From the NCBI GenBank assembly GCA_030652115.1, contig JAUSBK010000001.1:368254-432253 (forward strand): a DNA stretch of 64,000 bases, in the 5' to 3' direction. The DNA is from Coriobacteriia bacterium. GTDB lineage: Bacteria > Actinomycetota > Coriobacteriia > Anaerosomatales > Anaerosomataceae. Below the pieces are notes generated by a model that saw nothing but the letters and a program-made list of their open reading frames with translations, ran no database searches and was not told the origin of the DNA. Positions 8,157 through 16,201 of this stretch are shown one piece after another (the first letter of the stretch is position 1; the number at the start of each line of letters is the position of its first letter). Made by a program: the position numbers and the translations under genes.

Positions 8157-8807
8157 CTAGCGGAGTTCGGTCGAGTAACCGACGATCTCCTCGGCTGCGG
8201 CGAGACGCTCGATCGCGGTCTCGTGCGCCTCCTCAGTCCCGCGGGTGATCCAGAGTGCCACGTCCCCCGTGTCACTGACGTCCATCCTCCAAAAAGTCGC
8301 CTCGAGTCCGGCATCTTCAAGGTAGGCGGGGGAGATGACCGTGGAGACCTGTGTCGCCGGATCGAACGTGAGCTCATACGTGCGCGTCTCCCGGCGGACA
8401 GCTCCGAAATCGATCAAGGACAGAACGGTGAGGATGATGAGGGTCAGTGCGGTGCCCACTGCGACCAGAACGTATTCGCCGAGGGCCGCCGTCACGCCGA
8501 GTGCGGATGCCATCCAGACCGTCGCTGCGGTCGTGAGGCCGAAGACGGTTCCGCGGCTCTGGATGATAGCGCCGGCGCCGAGGAACCCGATGCCGGTCGC
8601 GATGCCCGCCATCATGCGCACACCCTCGTTAGGGGAGCTCGCCGCAGCCGCGAGGACGAATATCGCACTGCCCGTCGACACGAGTGTCAGCGTCCTGAGC
8701 CCTGCGGACTTCTCGCGCCATTCACGCTCGAGGCCGATTAGCGCACCGGCCGCTGCCGCGACAGCGATGTGTACGATGAACTCTCTCCATTCGGTGAGAT
8801 CGAGCAC
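8157..8807 (-). CDS. MgtC/SapB family membrane protein
   Basis: 216 residues from GTG at 8807 behind GAGGGGGATAG. The N-terminal half (1-140) has four or five membrane helices with the family signature GALIGLEREWREKSAGLRT and the GIGFLGAGAII motif. The C-terminal 75 residues are soluble, as in long MgtC forms. MgtC proteins modulate F-type ATPase activity and support growth at low magnesium or inside hosts; in free-living bacteria the role is less clear. I see no magnesium riboswitch upstream; the 5' side holds only a hairpin at 8897-8934. Confidence 0.88.
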   Translation of the reverse strand: MLDLTEWREFIVHIAVAAAAGALIGLEREWREKSAGLRTLTLVSTGSAIFVLAAAASSPNEGVRMMAGIATGIGFLGAGAIIQSRGTVFGLTTAATVWMASALGVTAALGEYVLVAVGTALTLIILTVLSLIDFGAVRRETRTYELTFDPATQVSTVISPAYLEDAGLEATFWRMDVSDTGDVALWITRGTEEAHETAIERLAAAEEIVGYSTELR

Positions 8808-8896
8808 CTATCCCCCTCATCTCCTGCGCTCGACCTGCAGCGTCGTCGCTTTGGTCGTGTTGATACCCTATCCAGGGACTACCCAGTTCTCACGAG

Positions 8897-8934
8897 CCGA
8901 AGCCCCCATCCCGGTACTCGGATCGGGGCTTCGG
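8897..8934. terminator. Hairpin between mgtC and the 50-aa gene
   Basis: CCGAAGCCCC (8897-8906) pairs with GGGGCTTCGG (8925-8934), ten pairs. It lies 3' of the 50-aa minus-strand gene and upstream of mgtC, so it would end the former. Confidence 0.65.
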
Positions 8935-8961
8935 CCATGGTGGAGCGAGTCATGCCGACAG

Positions 8962-9114
8962 CTACTTCTCGGCTTCCTCGGCCTTCTCGTACGCCTTGTG
9001 CAACGCGTCCAGTTCTTCCTTGCGCTCGTCGGGATTGACGACGCTCTTGAGTCGCTCTCCGAGTGCGAGTTGCTTCTCGTGATCCTTGATCAGGTGCTCA
9101 ATGAACTCGTGCAT
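8962..9114 (-). CDS. Small helical protein, 50 aa
   Basis: From the ATG at 9114 (an ATG also lies at 9117), with AAGGGAG five bases upstream. The peptide MHEFIEHLIKDHEKQLALGE resembles the first helix of hemerythrin/HHE domains (H..E...DHE), but it is too short for a full four-helix bundle. The rest is charged and helical, ending EKAEEAEK. It is first of a set of small minus-strand genes (to 9913) separated by strong hairpins, so each is probably transcribed on its own. Confidence 0.6.
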   Translation of the reverse strand: MHEFIEHLIKDHEKQLALGERLKSVVNPDERKEELDALHKAYEKAEEAEK

Positions 9115-9226
9115 CATCGCTCCCTTCATCGGTGTCCTTGCGTTACATCCGTTCTCCTGGACGTCGGCTCCCGTTCCCATTGGCGGGTCTTCGCCGCCCT
9201 GACGAACGCTTGGGCTTCTGACGCGT

Positions 9227-9264
9227 CGACGACGCCGGCGTCCGGCATTACTCCGGCGTCGTCG
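9227..9264. terminator. Stem-loop in the 9115-9417 intergenic stretch
   Basis: CGACGACGCCGG (9227-9238) and CCGGCGTCGTCG (9253-9264) make a 12-pair stem with a 14-base loop. I see no convincing gene in 9115-9417; an open frame at 9126-9392 (minus) lacks a ribosome site and spans two hairpins. Confidence 0.5.
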
Positions 9265-9324
9265 AACAGCGTCCGGGCTCCCTTGTCAGCGGCAATCGCC
9301 TTGGTGCGCATCCGCGACGATAAA

Positions 9325-9359
9325 CTGCGCCCACTGCTCCGATGGAGGAGCGGGCGCAG
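9325..9359. terminator. Terminator-like hairpin after the 74-aa gene
   Basis: CTGCGCCC (9325-9332) pairs with GGGCGCAG (9352-9359), continued by GCTCC/GGAGG inside. TTTATCG follows on the minus strand, suiting termination of the gene at 9418-9642. Confidence 0.6.
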
Positions 9360-9417
9360 TGAGAGGCTGGAATCGTTGCGCGTACCTCGCACATCGGGCG
9401 CGTTGCCCCTGCCGGGT

Positions 9418-9642
9418 CTAGGTGGTCTCGTCGCTCGGCGTCACGATGTTGATATCTTGGTCTGGCTGTTCCTGTTCTATGTTGATGGTGTCCGAGTCGC
9501 CAGCAAATGGCGCCACGACCCAGCCCGGCCAGACGAACAGAAGGATGAGCAGCACAACCGCGAGCAGCGCGACGATGCCCCACACGGCGCCACTGCCGCG
9601 CTCTACGGTCGAAACGTGCCTTTCGGTGTCGATATCAGCCAT
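9418..9642 (-). CDS. Small single-span membrane protein, 74 aa
   Basis: The ATG at 9642 follows GAGGAG. A polar start (MADIDTERHVSTVERGSG) leads to one strong membrane helix (VWGIVALLAVVLLILLFVWPGW) of about 22 residues, described here rather than quoted further, and an acidic tail rich in Asp, Glu and Gln ending TPSDETT. I do not recognise the family. Its neighbour at 9767-9913 is also a tiny membrane protein, and hairpins separate the two. Confidence 0.65.
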   Translation of the reverse strand: MADIDTERHVSTVERGSGAVWGIVALLAVVLLILLFVWPGWVVAPFAGDSDTINIEQEQPDQDINIVTPSDETT

Positions 9643-9709
9643 TCTCGGTCACTCCTCACATCCGGGTAGCTGCGATCTGCTGGCCACCGACCCTGCGGTT
9701 CAGACTCGG

Positions 9710-9736
9710 CCGCAACCTGGGTTACCCAGGTTGCGG
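9710..9736 (-). terminator. Terminator of the lmo0937-like gene
   Basis: CCGCAACCTGGG (9710-9721), loop TTA, and CCCAGGTTGCGG (9725-9736): a perfect 12-pair stem with a three-base loop, placed 31 bases after the stop of the 48-aa gene. Confidence 0.75.
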
Positions 9737-9766
9737 CTGTCGTTCCATCCATAGAAGGACTGGGGA

Positions 9767-9913
9767 TCAGACTACTCTTCGTCCTGACACCATCTGGAAG
9801 ATGAACACGATCAGGGCAATCACGAGCAGCAGATGAATCAGTCCGCCTCCGACATTGGTGAGCAACCCCACCAACCAGAGGACCACCAGAATCCCAACGA
9901 TCGTCCACAGCAT
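9767..9913 (-). CDS. lmo0937-family (DUF5670-like) membrane miniprotein, 48 aa
   Basis: A short frame from ATG at 9913 with GAGAGGA upstream. The product begins MLWTIVGILVVLWLVGLL and continues TNVGGGLIHLLLVIALIVF, then ends QMVSGRRVV. It has two membrane helices separated by a Gly-rich turn. This matches the lmo0937/DUF5670 family of very short membrane proteins found in many bacteria, often among general-stress genes. The biochemical role is unknown. A near-perfect terminator follows at 9710-9736. Confidence 0.85.
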   Translation of the reverse strand: MLWTIVGILVVLWLVGLLTNVGGGLIHLLLVIALIVFIFQMVSGRRVV

Positions 9914-10163
9914 GGTCTCGTCCTCTCTCACGTGGCCTTCGCGCCGACCTTTGCGAAGTGGCCTTCTTCAACATCTCCATTGGGATTTCCCCGCCTGCTC
10001 TGCGTGCTTGCCTTAACTGACCGTGAACTCGTGTGACATCTGGGTGGCTCCAGGCCTGTTCGGTCTTCGAGCCGACGGTGCAGGGGTTTTGAGCTCAGCA
10101 GTCTGTGGGCTAGGGGATCCGGCGGGTATCAACACCCTGTGGCTGGCCGAAAGGGCGTTCTTG

Positions 10164-13100
10164 GTGAACCCCATGCATGCACCTGAAGATCCTGACGACA
10201 TGTCCCTCGAGTCTCTGGGAGCGCGTACACTCTCGCTTCTCGAGGCTGTAGGCACCGCCGTCGTGATCACCGACGCTTTCGCCCGCGTCCGGTTCATGAA
10301 CGGCGCCGCTCGCGCTCTGCACGGAATCGACGAGAGCGACACAGCGTACGTTGGTGAGGAATACGGGTCCGGTTTCGACATGTTCGACCGGCGGGGGCTC
10401 CCTGTACCCGAGGCCTCGTCTCCGGTATGGCAGGCTGTATGCGGGCGCATCGTGGGCGCAGAGACAGTCGTCGTCAGGTTCACGGATGATGAGACGCCCC
10501 ACTTGTGGGAGTACTCGGCTTCGGCAGTCGATGCACAGGGCCCGTCGCCGGCTGTGGTGCTCACCATCCGGGAGATCACCGATGCTTTCACCGACGATCG
10601 AAAGGTCGGCGGGCGCGGTGTCTCAGAGGAGAGGCTCAACTCACAGAGCCTGGACACCCTTCTGGAGTTGCTGCCGAGCGGCGCAGCCATCTGTGATGAC
10701 CAGGGCAAGATGCTCGCGACGAACACCAGGATCGAGGAGATCTGGGGCGGACTGCCCCGCTCGGAGAGTTTCGACGATTTCGGAATCTACCGCGCACGAT
10801 GGGCGGATACCGGCACACCGCTCCTCCCGCAGGACTGGGCGATGTATCGCGCGGTCATGTTCGGTGAGACATGCACAGGCGAGCTTCTGGACATCGACCG
10901 GTTCGACGGTGGACAGGCGACCGTTCTGAACTCCGCGGCGCCGATTCTGAACGAGCGCGGTGTGATCGCTGGCGCCGTCGCGGTTCTGGCTGATGCCACC
11001 GAGGTCACGCGCAGAGAACGTGTTGGGCGGCAGATGGTCCGTGCCATCCCGGAGGTTCTTCGAGCGCGGAGTATCGAAGAGCGCATTGGTGTTGTGGTGG
11101 GCCTGATGGACAGCATGTTCCTGGGTTCGACGGTGTTTGTGTCCATTCAGGAAGAGGGTGGACTCGCACTCACTGATCGGAGCAGTGTCCCAACGGCTGC
11201 ACTTCTGGAGCGCCATGCGCCTGATGTGTGGGATGCGCTGAAGTCGCTGCGCGCCCAGCACGTGCCCCGTTCGACCGGTTCGAGGAGATCCTCGCTCCTC
11301 ATCATCCCGGTCCAGTCAGGTGCTCGCGCCTCGGGCTGCTTCCTGACGACGAGCGACGAAGCCTGGATTCCCGAGCTGGGGCTCGATGTGGCGCAACAGA
11401 TGGTCGAACTGCTGCCCTCGCTCTTCGAGGCCCCCTTCTTCGATGACGACGAACGCCAGGAGATTGCGAGTTACTCCTTCTCGCTCGCCGGCCCTCTCGT
11501 GGGACTGTTGAGTGATGAGGTTCTGGGCTTCGAGGAGCCCGAGTGGATATCGTCCCGCGTTCTCGAACTGCTGATGGAGTACGCCGAAGCCGACTACGGG
11601 CGCGTAGTCGAGTCGAATGGGGGGGACTTCGAGCAGAGCTTCCGTGTGCTGTGCGAGATCGGCGCTGAAGCAGGGCGAGTCCCCGTCGAGTCTCTAGGCG
11701 TGCCCGCTGCTACCGTGACGGGTCAGACGATCATCGTCGCTGCCGGCGCCGATGTAACTGACGCTGTCGGCTACAAGTCCTTTGCAAGCTTTCCTTTCGT
11801 GACGGATTCCGGGATCGGGGCAGTCACCCTTGCATGGCTGGAGACTCGAGATTCCGTCAGCATGCGCGCAGGTGACCTAGCACTAGGGGCAGCCTTCCTT
11901 GGGCTGCTCCTGAGTGGCTCGCAATTGCGATCACGGCTGCAGCGAGCTCAGGAGGAGCACCTCTTCGTTGGCGCCGTGGCGGCAGCGGCAGCCTCTTGTT
12001 TCGACGCCGCCGGCATTCGCGACGCGGTATCCAAGGTCGTCAAGAGGCAGTTCGGTTCTGGCGTTGAGACACGCCTGTTCCGGATGGATTCGACGAGCCG
12101 GCTCCGTGAGGTTGCGCCAACCTTCACCGCCGCGCCAGCCGTGGTGTTCGACTGGTCGGAGGTTGAGGAATCCCTGGCCGGCTCATCGACCGGGGTCTTG
12201 CTGATCACACCACACGACAACCCATTCTGCTCTCTACTCCCACTGGGCGAGGGCGAGCAGGCTGTGGTGGCCGTTCTCCTGGTCCGAGGCCGTCCTATCG
12301 GCCTCGTGATGACCGTCCTTGATGGAGAGCGTGATGTTGACGCGAACATGCTTAGCCTGCTGGGCGCTGCGGCTCGTGAAGTCGCCGAAGCGCTCGCGGT
12401 TGCGGGGTACTGCAGTACTCAGGTCAGAATCGCGATGCGGGGTCGTGTCGCAGAGGCCATAGAGGCTGAGGTTCGTGCGCTGAGCGACGAGGACGATATC
12501 ATCGACGCGGCCGTGCGCACGGCCCTCGCTGCGCTCAAGGCCGAAGGTACCGTCCACCTGCGGAAGACACACACCGGATGGCAGGTCGGTTGCCGGGCGG
12601 GCGAGGTGGACGAGACCCGCGTCGTGAACATGGTCGACTCGGCTGTTTCGGACTCCTCGGCCGGATCAGCGACCCTTGTCGACAACGACGCAGCACTCGT
12701 CTCGAGCATGTGGATTGATGAGGAGCTGTGTGTGCTCGTCGCGTTCAGGACGCGTCATCAGATTACATTCTCCAGAGACGACCTGGAGCTGCTGTATCGG
12801 ATCCACGTGATCATCTCCGAGGCGATTCGCTCCCTCCGGCTCGCCCAAGAACGAGAGGCTCTGCTGGTAGCGAGGGAACGCTGGCTCGCAGACATCTCAC
12901 ACGACCTCAAGACGCCGCTGAGCGCCATCCGTGCGTACGCCGAGCTGCTGTCCAGTCCCGGAGACTCCACACCGGACGAGGTGAGACACCAGGGGGGGCG
13001 CATCTTGCAGCAGGCCTCCGGGATTCAGTACCTGATCGACAATCTCCTGCTGGTATTCCGGATCCGCGCCAAGGCGCTTCCTGTCCAGATGACCGTTCAA

Positions 13101-13547
13101 GATGCCAATGATGTTGCGTCAGAGGCCGTTCAGCTGGTTCTGGCTGACCCTCGAGCGCGTGGTGCAAGCGTATCGCTGGAGGGGGCTTCTTCCCCCATTC
13201 CCGTCGAGATCGACAGACGGCTGCTGGTGCGCGCTCTCTGCAACGTGACCGTAAATGCGGTAGTGCACGGAGGCGCCGGGGTGAACGTGCGCGTGAGTGT
13301 CGCCTCCGGGGGAGGCATGTGCAGGATCGAGGTGTCCGATGACGGCAAGGGCATCGAGGCGGACATTCTCGCCCGTGTCTTCGATCGTTACTATCGCGGC
13401 GAACCCGCGCGGGGGGATCAGGCCGGAAGCGGACTGGGGCTGCCGATCGCCCGGGAGCTTGTCGAGCTCATGCGCGGCTCGCTCGACGTGGTCTCCTCGC
13501 CAGGGAGCGGCACGACCATCAGTATCGAGTTCGCCACAGCCGAGTGA
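10164..13547 (+). CDS. Large soluble multi-sensor histidine kinase (PAS-PAS-GAF-like-HisKA-HATPase)
   Basis: About 1127 residues. The start is uncertain: GTG 10164 has AAGGG nine bases upstream, while ATGs at 10173 and 10200 are alternatives. Two PAS-like domains come first (LLEAVGTAVVITD..VRFMN and LLELLPSGAAICDDQGK). About 650 residues of GAF-like sensor modules follow, with no clear membrane segment. The kinase core is complete: H-box ISHDLKTPLSAIR, N-box region NVTVNAVVHGG, G1 DDGKGI, F-box FDRYYRG and G2 GSGLGL. It probably responds to a cytoplasmic signal. The OmpR-type regulator at 14449 is a likely partner, though a 6C-like RNA and a PRC-barrel gene on the other strand lie between. 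Confidence 0.88.
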   Translation: MNPMHAPEDPDDMSLESLGARTLSLLEAVGTAVVITDAFARVRFMNGAARALHGIDESDTAYVGEEYGSGFDMFDRRGLPVPEASSPVWQAVCGRIVGAETVVVRFTDDETPHLWEYSASAVDAQGPSPAVVLTIREITDAFTDDRKVGGRGVSEERLNSQSLDTLLELLPSGAAICDDQGKMLATNTRIEEIWGGLPRSESFDDFGIYRARWADTGTPLLPQDWAMYRAVMFGETCTGELLDIDRFDGGQATVLNSAAPILNERGVIAGAVAVLADATEVTRRERVGRQMVRAIPEVLRARSIEERIGVVVGLMDSMFLGSTVFVSIQEEGGLALTDRSSVPTAALLERHAPDVWDALKSLRAQHVPRSTGSRRSSLLIIPVQSGARASGCFLTTSDEAWIPELGLDVAQQMVELLPSLFEAPFFDDDERQEIASYSFSLAGPLVGLLSDEVLGFEEPEWISSRVLELLMEYAEADYGRVVESNGGDFEQSFRVLCEIGAEAGRVPVESLGVPAATVTGQTIIVAAGADVTDAVGYKSFASFPFVTDSGIGAVTLAWLETRDSVSMRAGDLALGAAFLGLLLSGSQLRSRLQRAQEEHLFVGAVAAAAASCFDAAGIRDAVSKVVKRQFGSGVETRLFRMDSTSRLREVAPTFTAAPAVVFDWSEVEESLAGSSTGVLLITPHDNPFCSLLPLGEGEQAVVAVLLVRGRPIGLVMTVLDGERDVDANMLSLLGAAAREVAEALAVAGYCSTQVRIAMRGRVAEAIEAEVRALSDEDDIIDAAVRTALAALKAEGTVHLRKTHTGWQVGCRAGEVDETRVVNMVDSAVSDSSAGSATLVDNDAALVSSMWIDEELCVLVAFRTRHQITFSRDDLELLYRIHVIISEAIRSLRLAQEREALLVARERWLADISHDLKTPLSAIRAYAELLSSPGDSTPDEVRHQGGRILQQASGIQYLIDNLLLVFRIRAKALPVQMTVQDANDVASEAVQLVLADPRARGASVSLEGASSPIPVEIDRRLLVRALCNVTVNAVVHGGAGVNVRVSVASGGGMCRIEVSDDGKGIEADILARVFDRYYRGEPARGDQAGSGLGLPIARELVELMRGSLDVVSSPGSGTTISIEFATAE

Positions 13548-13634
13548 GGCCACGCGTGCGGTCCTTGCCATCGGTTACGGCATCAACCACCGAAGCGGCT
13601 CCCCGCCCATAGCAGGCGCCGCCTCCTGGCGGCA

Positions 13635-13725
13635 AAAGGGGGCCGACGACCGGGCGGGGGGGCCCAGTCGTCGGCGGAAGGGGACCGACGACCCAGTGGG
13701 GGGGGATGGTCGTCGGAGGGGGGTG
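13635..13725 (-). ncRNA. 6C RNA (two C-loop hairpins)
   Basis: Read on the minus strand there are two successive hairpins with nearly the same stem. The first (13716-13685) has CCGACGACC and GGTCGTCGG around a loop holding eight C. The second (13674-13643) has CCGACGAC and GTCGTCGG around a loop holding seven C. After it comes CCCCCTTTTGCC, suggesting termination. Two tandem stem-loops with six or more C in each loop define the actinobacterial 6C RNA (Rfam 6C; small RNA B11 in Mycobacterium). B11-type RNAs are thought to bind G-rich Shine-Dalgarno regions through these loops. I could not assign the promoter; it would lie within or near the 3' end of the PRC-barrel gene. Confidence 0.8.
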
Positions 13726-13778
13726 CTTACTAATTGCGCTCCGTACCGTAGTAGTCGTACACGCTGCCAAGCCATTCA

Positions 13779-14156
13779 TCATCGCCCGTCAAATGCCGAG
13801 GTGCTTGGCACGTGTCCGTTGCCAGCGTGTTCGTCATGCCGGAAGATTCGTCGATCGGGTGACGGCGGCCAGAAGTCCGGGTCGAAGCCCGGGGCCTCCT
13901 TCAAGGTCTCTTTCGCCACGTCCATGACGAAATGGCCTTGTTCGCCGTCGAGCCGCAACGCCTCCCACGGAACGGCGAAGAACTTCTCGCCAGACCCGAA
14001 GATCTCACCGAAGGACAGCACCGCATACTCGATGCATCCACGATCGAGGTCGATCACGAACTCCTCGATTCGGCCGAGATCCTCGCCCCGCGCATTCACG
14101 ACATTGCATCCGGCCAATGTCTGGCTGCGAAAGAGCGTTCGAGCGCCGCTCACCAC
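13779..14156 (-). CDS. PRC-barrel domain protein
   Basis: 125 residues from GTG at 14156, with GGGTGA upstream. TLAGCNVVNARGEDLGRIEE followed by FVIDLDRGCIEYAVLSFG and AVPWEALRLDG is the classic PRC-barrel pattern; FGEIFGSGEKFFAVPW is also typical. The tail carries KEAPGFDPDFWP, seen in stand-alone PRC-barrel stress proteins, then a His-rich end (RIFRHDEHAGNGH). These proteins are small cytoplasmic beta-barrels of uncertain role. The 6C-like RNA follows on the same strand within about 60 bases. No gene is seen in 14157-14448. Confidence 0.85.
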   Translation of the reverse strand: MVSGARTLFRSQTLAGCNVVNARGEDLGRIEEFVIDLDRGCIEYAVLSFGEIFGSGEKFFAVPWEALRLDGEQGHFVMDVAKETLKEAPGFDPDFWPPSPDRRIFRHDEHAGNGHVPSTSAFDGR

Positions 14157-14448
14157 CGTTCACCCACCCCGATCTTCTACTCTCTAGCGCTTTCAATGTG
14201 CTCACGGCCTCTGCGGCATTACGCCACAGGACTGTGTAATCGCTGACACGCCCGGTGTCCTGTAGGCATCCGAATCGAGCCAGCGCAACACCACTACCTA
14301 TTCCCGTGGCCACCGCGTCTTGATGTGACGCTGAGGTGAAGCCGTGTGAAATCGACGCCCGGCGTGCTTTGCTGTCTCGCCGAGGCTCGCACGTCCGGAG
14401 TTGGGAACATTCAATCGTGCGGCTACATCGAGGGCGCAGGAGGTGTCA

Positions 14449-15153
14449 ATGGATGGCGTCCTGATCGTCGAGGATGAACTCGATATCGCCGACGCGGTTC
14501 GCCTGGCGTTGGAGCGAGATGACGTGAGGCCTGTGTACATAGCGGGCAGCCTTGCGGATGGGCGCGATGTCCTCGCGCGCGCAGAGATAGCTGTCGCTAT
14601 CATCGACATCGGCCTGCCGGACGGAAGTGGACTCGACCTTGCAGTCGAGATGCGCTCGTCCGGGTCGAGCGCTGCGATATTCTTCCTCACCGCCCGGGAC
14701 TCCGAGGTGGACAGGCTTGCCGGGTTCGGGGTCGGAGCGGACGACTACATCACGAAGCCCTTCAGCCCCCTCGAACTCAGCGCACGCGTTCGCGCCTTCT
14801 TCAGAAGGTCCCACGCGGGCACCCAGGACGACCAGTCTATCGTTGTCGGGCGAGTTCGCATCGGCGTACGGTCCGGGACCGTCGAGGTCGACGGTGAGCC
14901 CGTGGCGCTTCCGGCGCTCGAGTTCAAGCTGCTGCGGTTCCTTGCGGAGCACCGCGGCCTGGCCTTCACGCCGGCCGAGCTCTACGAGAAGGTCTGGTCC
15001 GCCGCCGCGCTCGGCCAAACGGACGAGAACAACGTCCGGGTCCATGTGCGGCGGCTGCGGGAACACATCGAGACCGATCCCTCGCATCCCGAGCTCCTGG
15101 TGACCTTGCGGGGTCTTGGCTATCGGTTCGATGAGCCCCCCGCAGGGAGGTGA
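14449..15153 (+). CDS. OmpR/PhoB-family response regulator
   Basis: 234 residues from ATG at 14449, seven bases after AGGAGGT; the frame's earlier start lacks a ribosome site. Receiver domain (1-115): acidic pair in LIVEDELD, phospho-acceptor Asp in IIDIGLPDGSG, switch Thr in FLTARD and Lys in DYITKPFSP. Winged-helix DNA-binding domain (about 130-230) ends with NNVRVHVRRLREHIE and LLVTLRGLGYRF. It is probably the partner of the kinase ending at 13547. A bidirectional terminator follows. Confidence 0.92.
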   Translation: MDGVLIVEDELDIADAVRLALERDDVRPVYIAGSLADGRDVLARAEIAVAIIDIGLPDGSGLDLAVEMRSSGSSAAIFFLTARDSEVDRLAGFGVGADDYITKPFSPLELSARVRAFFRRSHAGTQDDQSIVVGRVRIGVRSGTVEVDGEPVALPALEFKLLRFLAEHRGLAFTPAELYEKVWSAAALGQTDENNVRVHVRRLREHIETDPSHPELLVTLRGLGYRFDEPPAGR

Positions 15154-15182
15154 ACCCAGTGTCGGCGGTCATGACCGGCATG

Positions 15183-15220
15183 ACGAAGGCCCGCTTCCTA
15201 TACGGGAGGCGGGCCTTCGT
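15183..15220. terminator. Bidirectional terminator
   Basis: ACGAAGGCCCGC (15183-15194) and GCGGGCCTTCGT (15209-15220), 12 pairs, between convergent genes (response regulator and short-chain dehydrogenase). Confidence 0.8.
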
Positions 15221-15236
15221 GTGATAAGGCTCGTCG

Positions 15237-15980
15237 CTAGTGCGCGGTCCAGCCGCCGTCGACGGGAAGCGCTACTCCAGTGACGTAGCTTGAGAGGTCG
15301 GAGGCGAGGAAGAGCGCTGCCTTCGCGATCTCGTCGGCCTGGCCCCAACGCTTGATTGCGCCGCTCTGCACGAATTCGGGCGCCTCGTTGAAGTCCTTCG
15401 TCATGCCCGTGACGATAGCGCCCGGGCAGATGGCGTTCACACGGATGTTCTTGTCGCCCAGGTCCATGGCCGTGTGCCGGGTGATGCCCACCAGGCCGTG
15501 CTTCGACACCGTGTACGACAGGCCACCCGCCTGGCCGACCAGTCCGGCTACCGATGCGGTGTTGACGATCGACCCGCCGCCGCGCTGCTCCATGAGCGGG
15601 ACGACCTTCTGAATGAACATCGCTGCGGCCTTCGTATTGATGCCCTGCACGCGGTCCCAGTAGTCCCAGTCCACGGGGTCATTGATCCCGAGCATGTCGA
15701 GGATGCCGGCGTTGTTGCACAGGATGTCCACTCCGCCGAAGTTATCGACGGCTGCTTTGATAGCGGCATCGATGTCGGCTTCCTTCGAAATGTCGCCGCT
15801 GAGCCCGATACAGGTGCCACCTGCCTCGGTGACCTCGAGTGCGCACGCACCTGCGGTATCGCCCGCGTAGTCGAGCGCGACCACCTTCGCCCCCTCGTTC
15901 GCGAACCGCAGTGCCATCGCGCGCCCCATGCCTGATCCGGCCCCGGTGATGATCGCTACCTTGCCATCGAGAAGTCCCAT
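15237..15980 (-). CDS. Short-chain dehydrogenase/reductase
   Basis: 247 residues from ATG at 15980 (GTG at 15983 is adjacent; AAAGGGG upstream suits the ATG). Classical SDR: cofactor motif TGAGSGMG, Asp at the end of strand 2 (VVALDYAG) suggesting NAD(H), NNAG, catalytic Ser in NTASVAG, YTVSK giving Tyr and Lys, and the C-terminal VDGGWTAH. The closest textbook types are 3-oxoacyl-ACP reductase-like and hydroxysteroid dehydrogenases; the substrate cannot be told. Its promoter region carries the palindrome at 16051-16066, a relative of which precedes the second SDR gene at 39493. Confidence 0.9.
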   Translation of the reverse strand: MGLLDGKVAIITGAGSGMGRAMALRFANEGAKVVALDYAGDTAGACALEVTEAGGTCIGLSGDISKEADIDAAIKAAVDNFGGVDILCNNAGILDMLGINDPVDWDYWDRVQGINTKAAAMFIQKVVPLMEQRGGGSIVNTASVAGLVGQAGGLSYTVSKHGLVGITRHTAMDLGDKNIRVNAICPGAIVTGMTKDFNEAPEFVQSGAIKRWGQADEIAKAALFLASDLSSYVTGVALPVDGGWTAH

Positions 15981-16050
15981 CACGTACCCCTTTCAGTTCG
16001 GGCGCCCCGCCCGGGCGCCGCATCTCGACGATACCCAGTCCCGATCTCTG

Positions 16051-16066
16051 TGTAACTATTGTTACA
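16051..16066. promoter_or_regulatory. Palindromic operator TGTAA-N6-TTACA upstream of the SDR gene
   Basis: TGTAAC-TATT-GTTACA is a perfect inverted repeat about 70 bases before the SDR ATG. The spacing TGTAA-N6-TTACA is that of CRP/FNR-superfamily sites, although a TetR-type repressor is also possible. On the plus strand its right half ATTGTTACAA recurs in the palindrome at 39412-39439. Confidence 0.6.
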
Positions 16067-16201
16067 AGATGCACACAGAGTGACAGCCATTGCGGCAGGA
16101 GGTATCGGTTCGAGAATCTGCTGAATCCGCAGGATACGGTGACGGACGCAACCGCACGCTGTGCGACACTGTGATCAGTGAGACCGCGAGAGACTGCGCA
16201 G

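Noticed and set aside
9126-9392. Minus-strand 88-codon frame
   Set aside because: It spans two strong hairpins and lacks a ribosome site.
13640-13720. G-quadruplex explanation for the plus-strand G-runs
   Set aside because: The paired stems and C-loops on the minus strand fit a 6C RNA better; a quadruplex on the plus strand is possible but unsupported.
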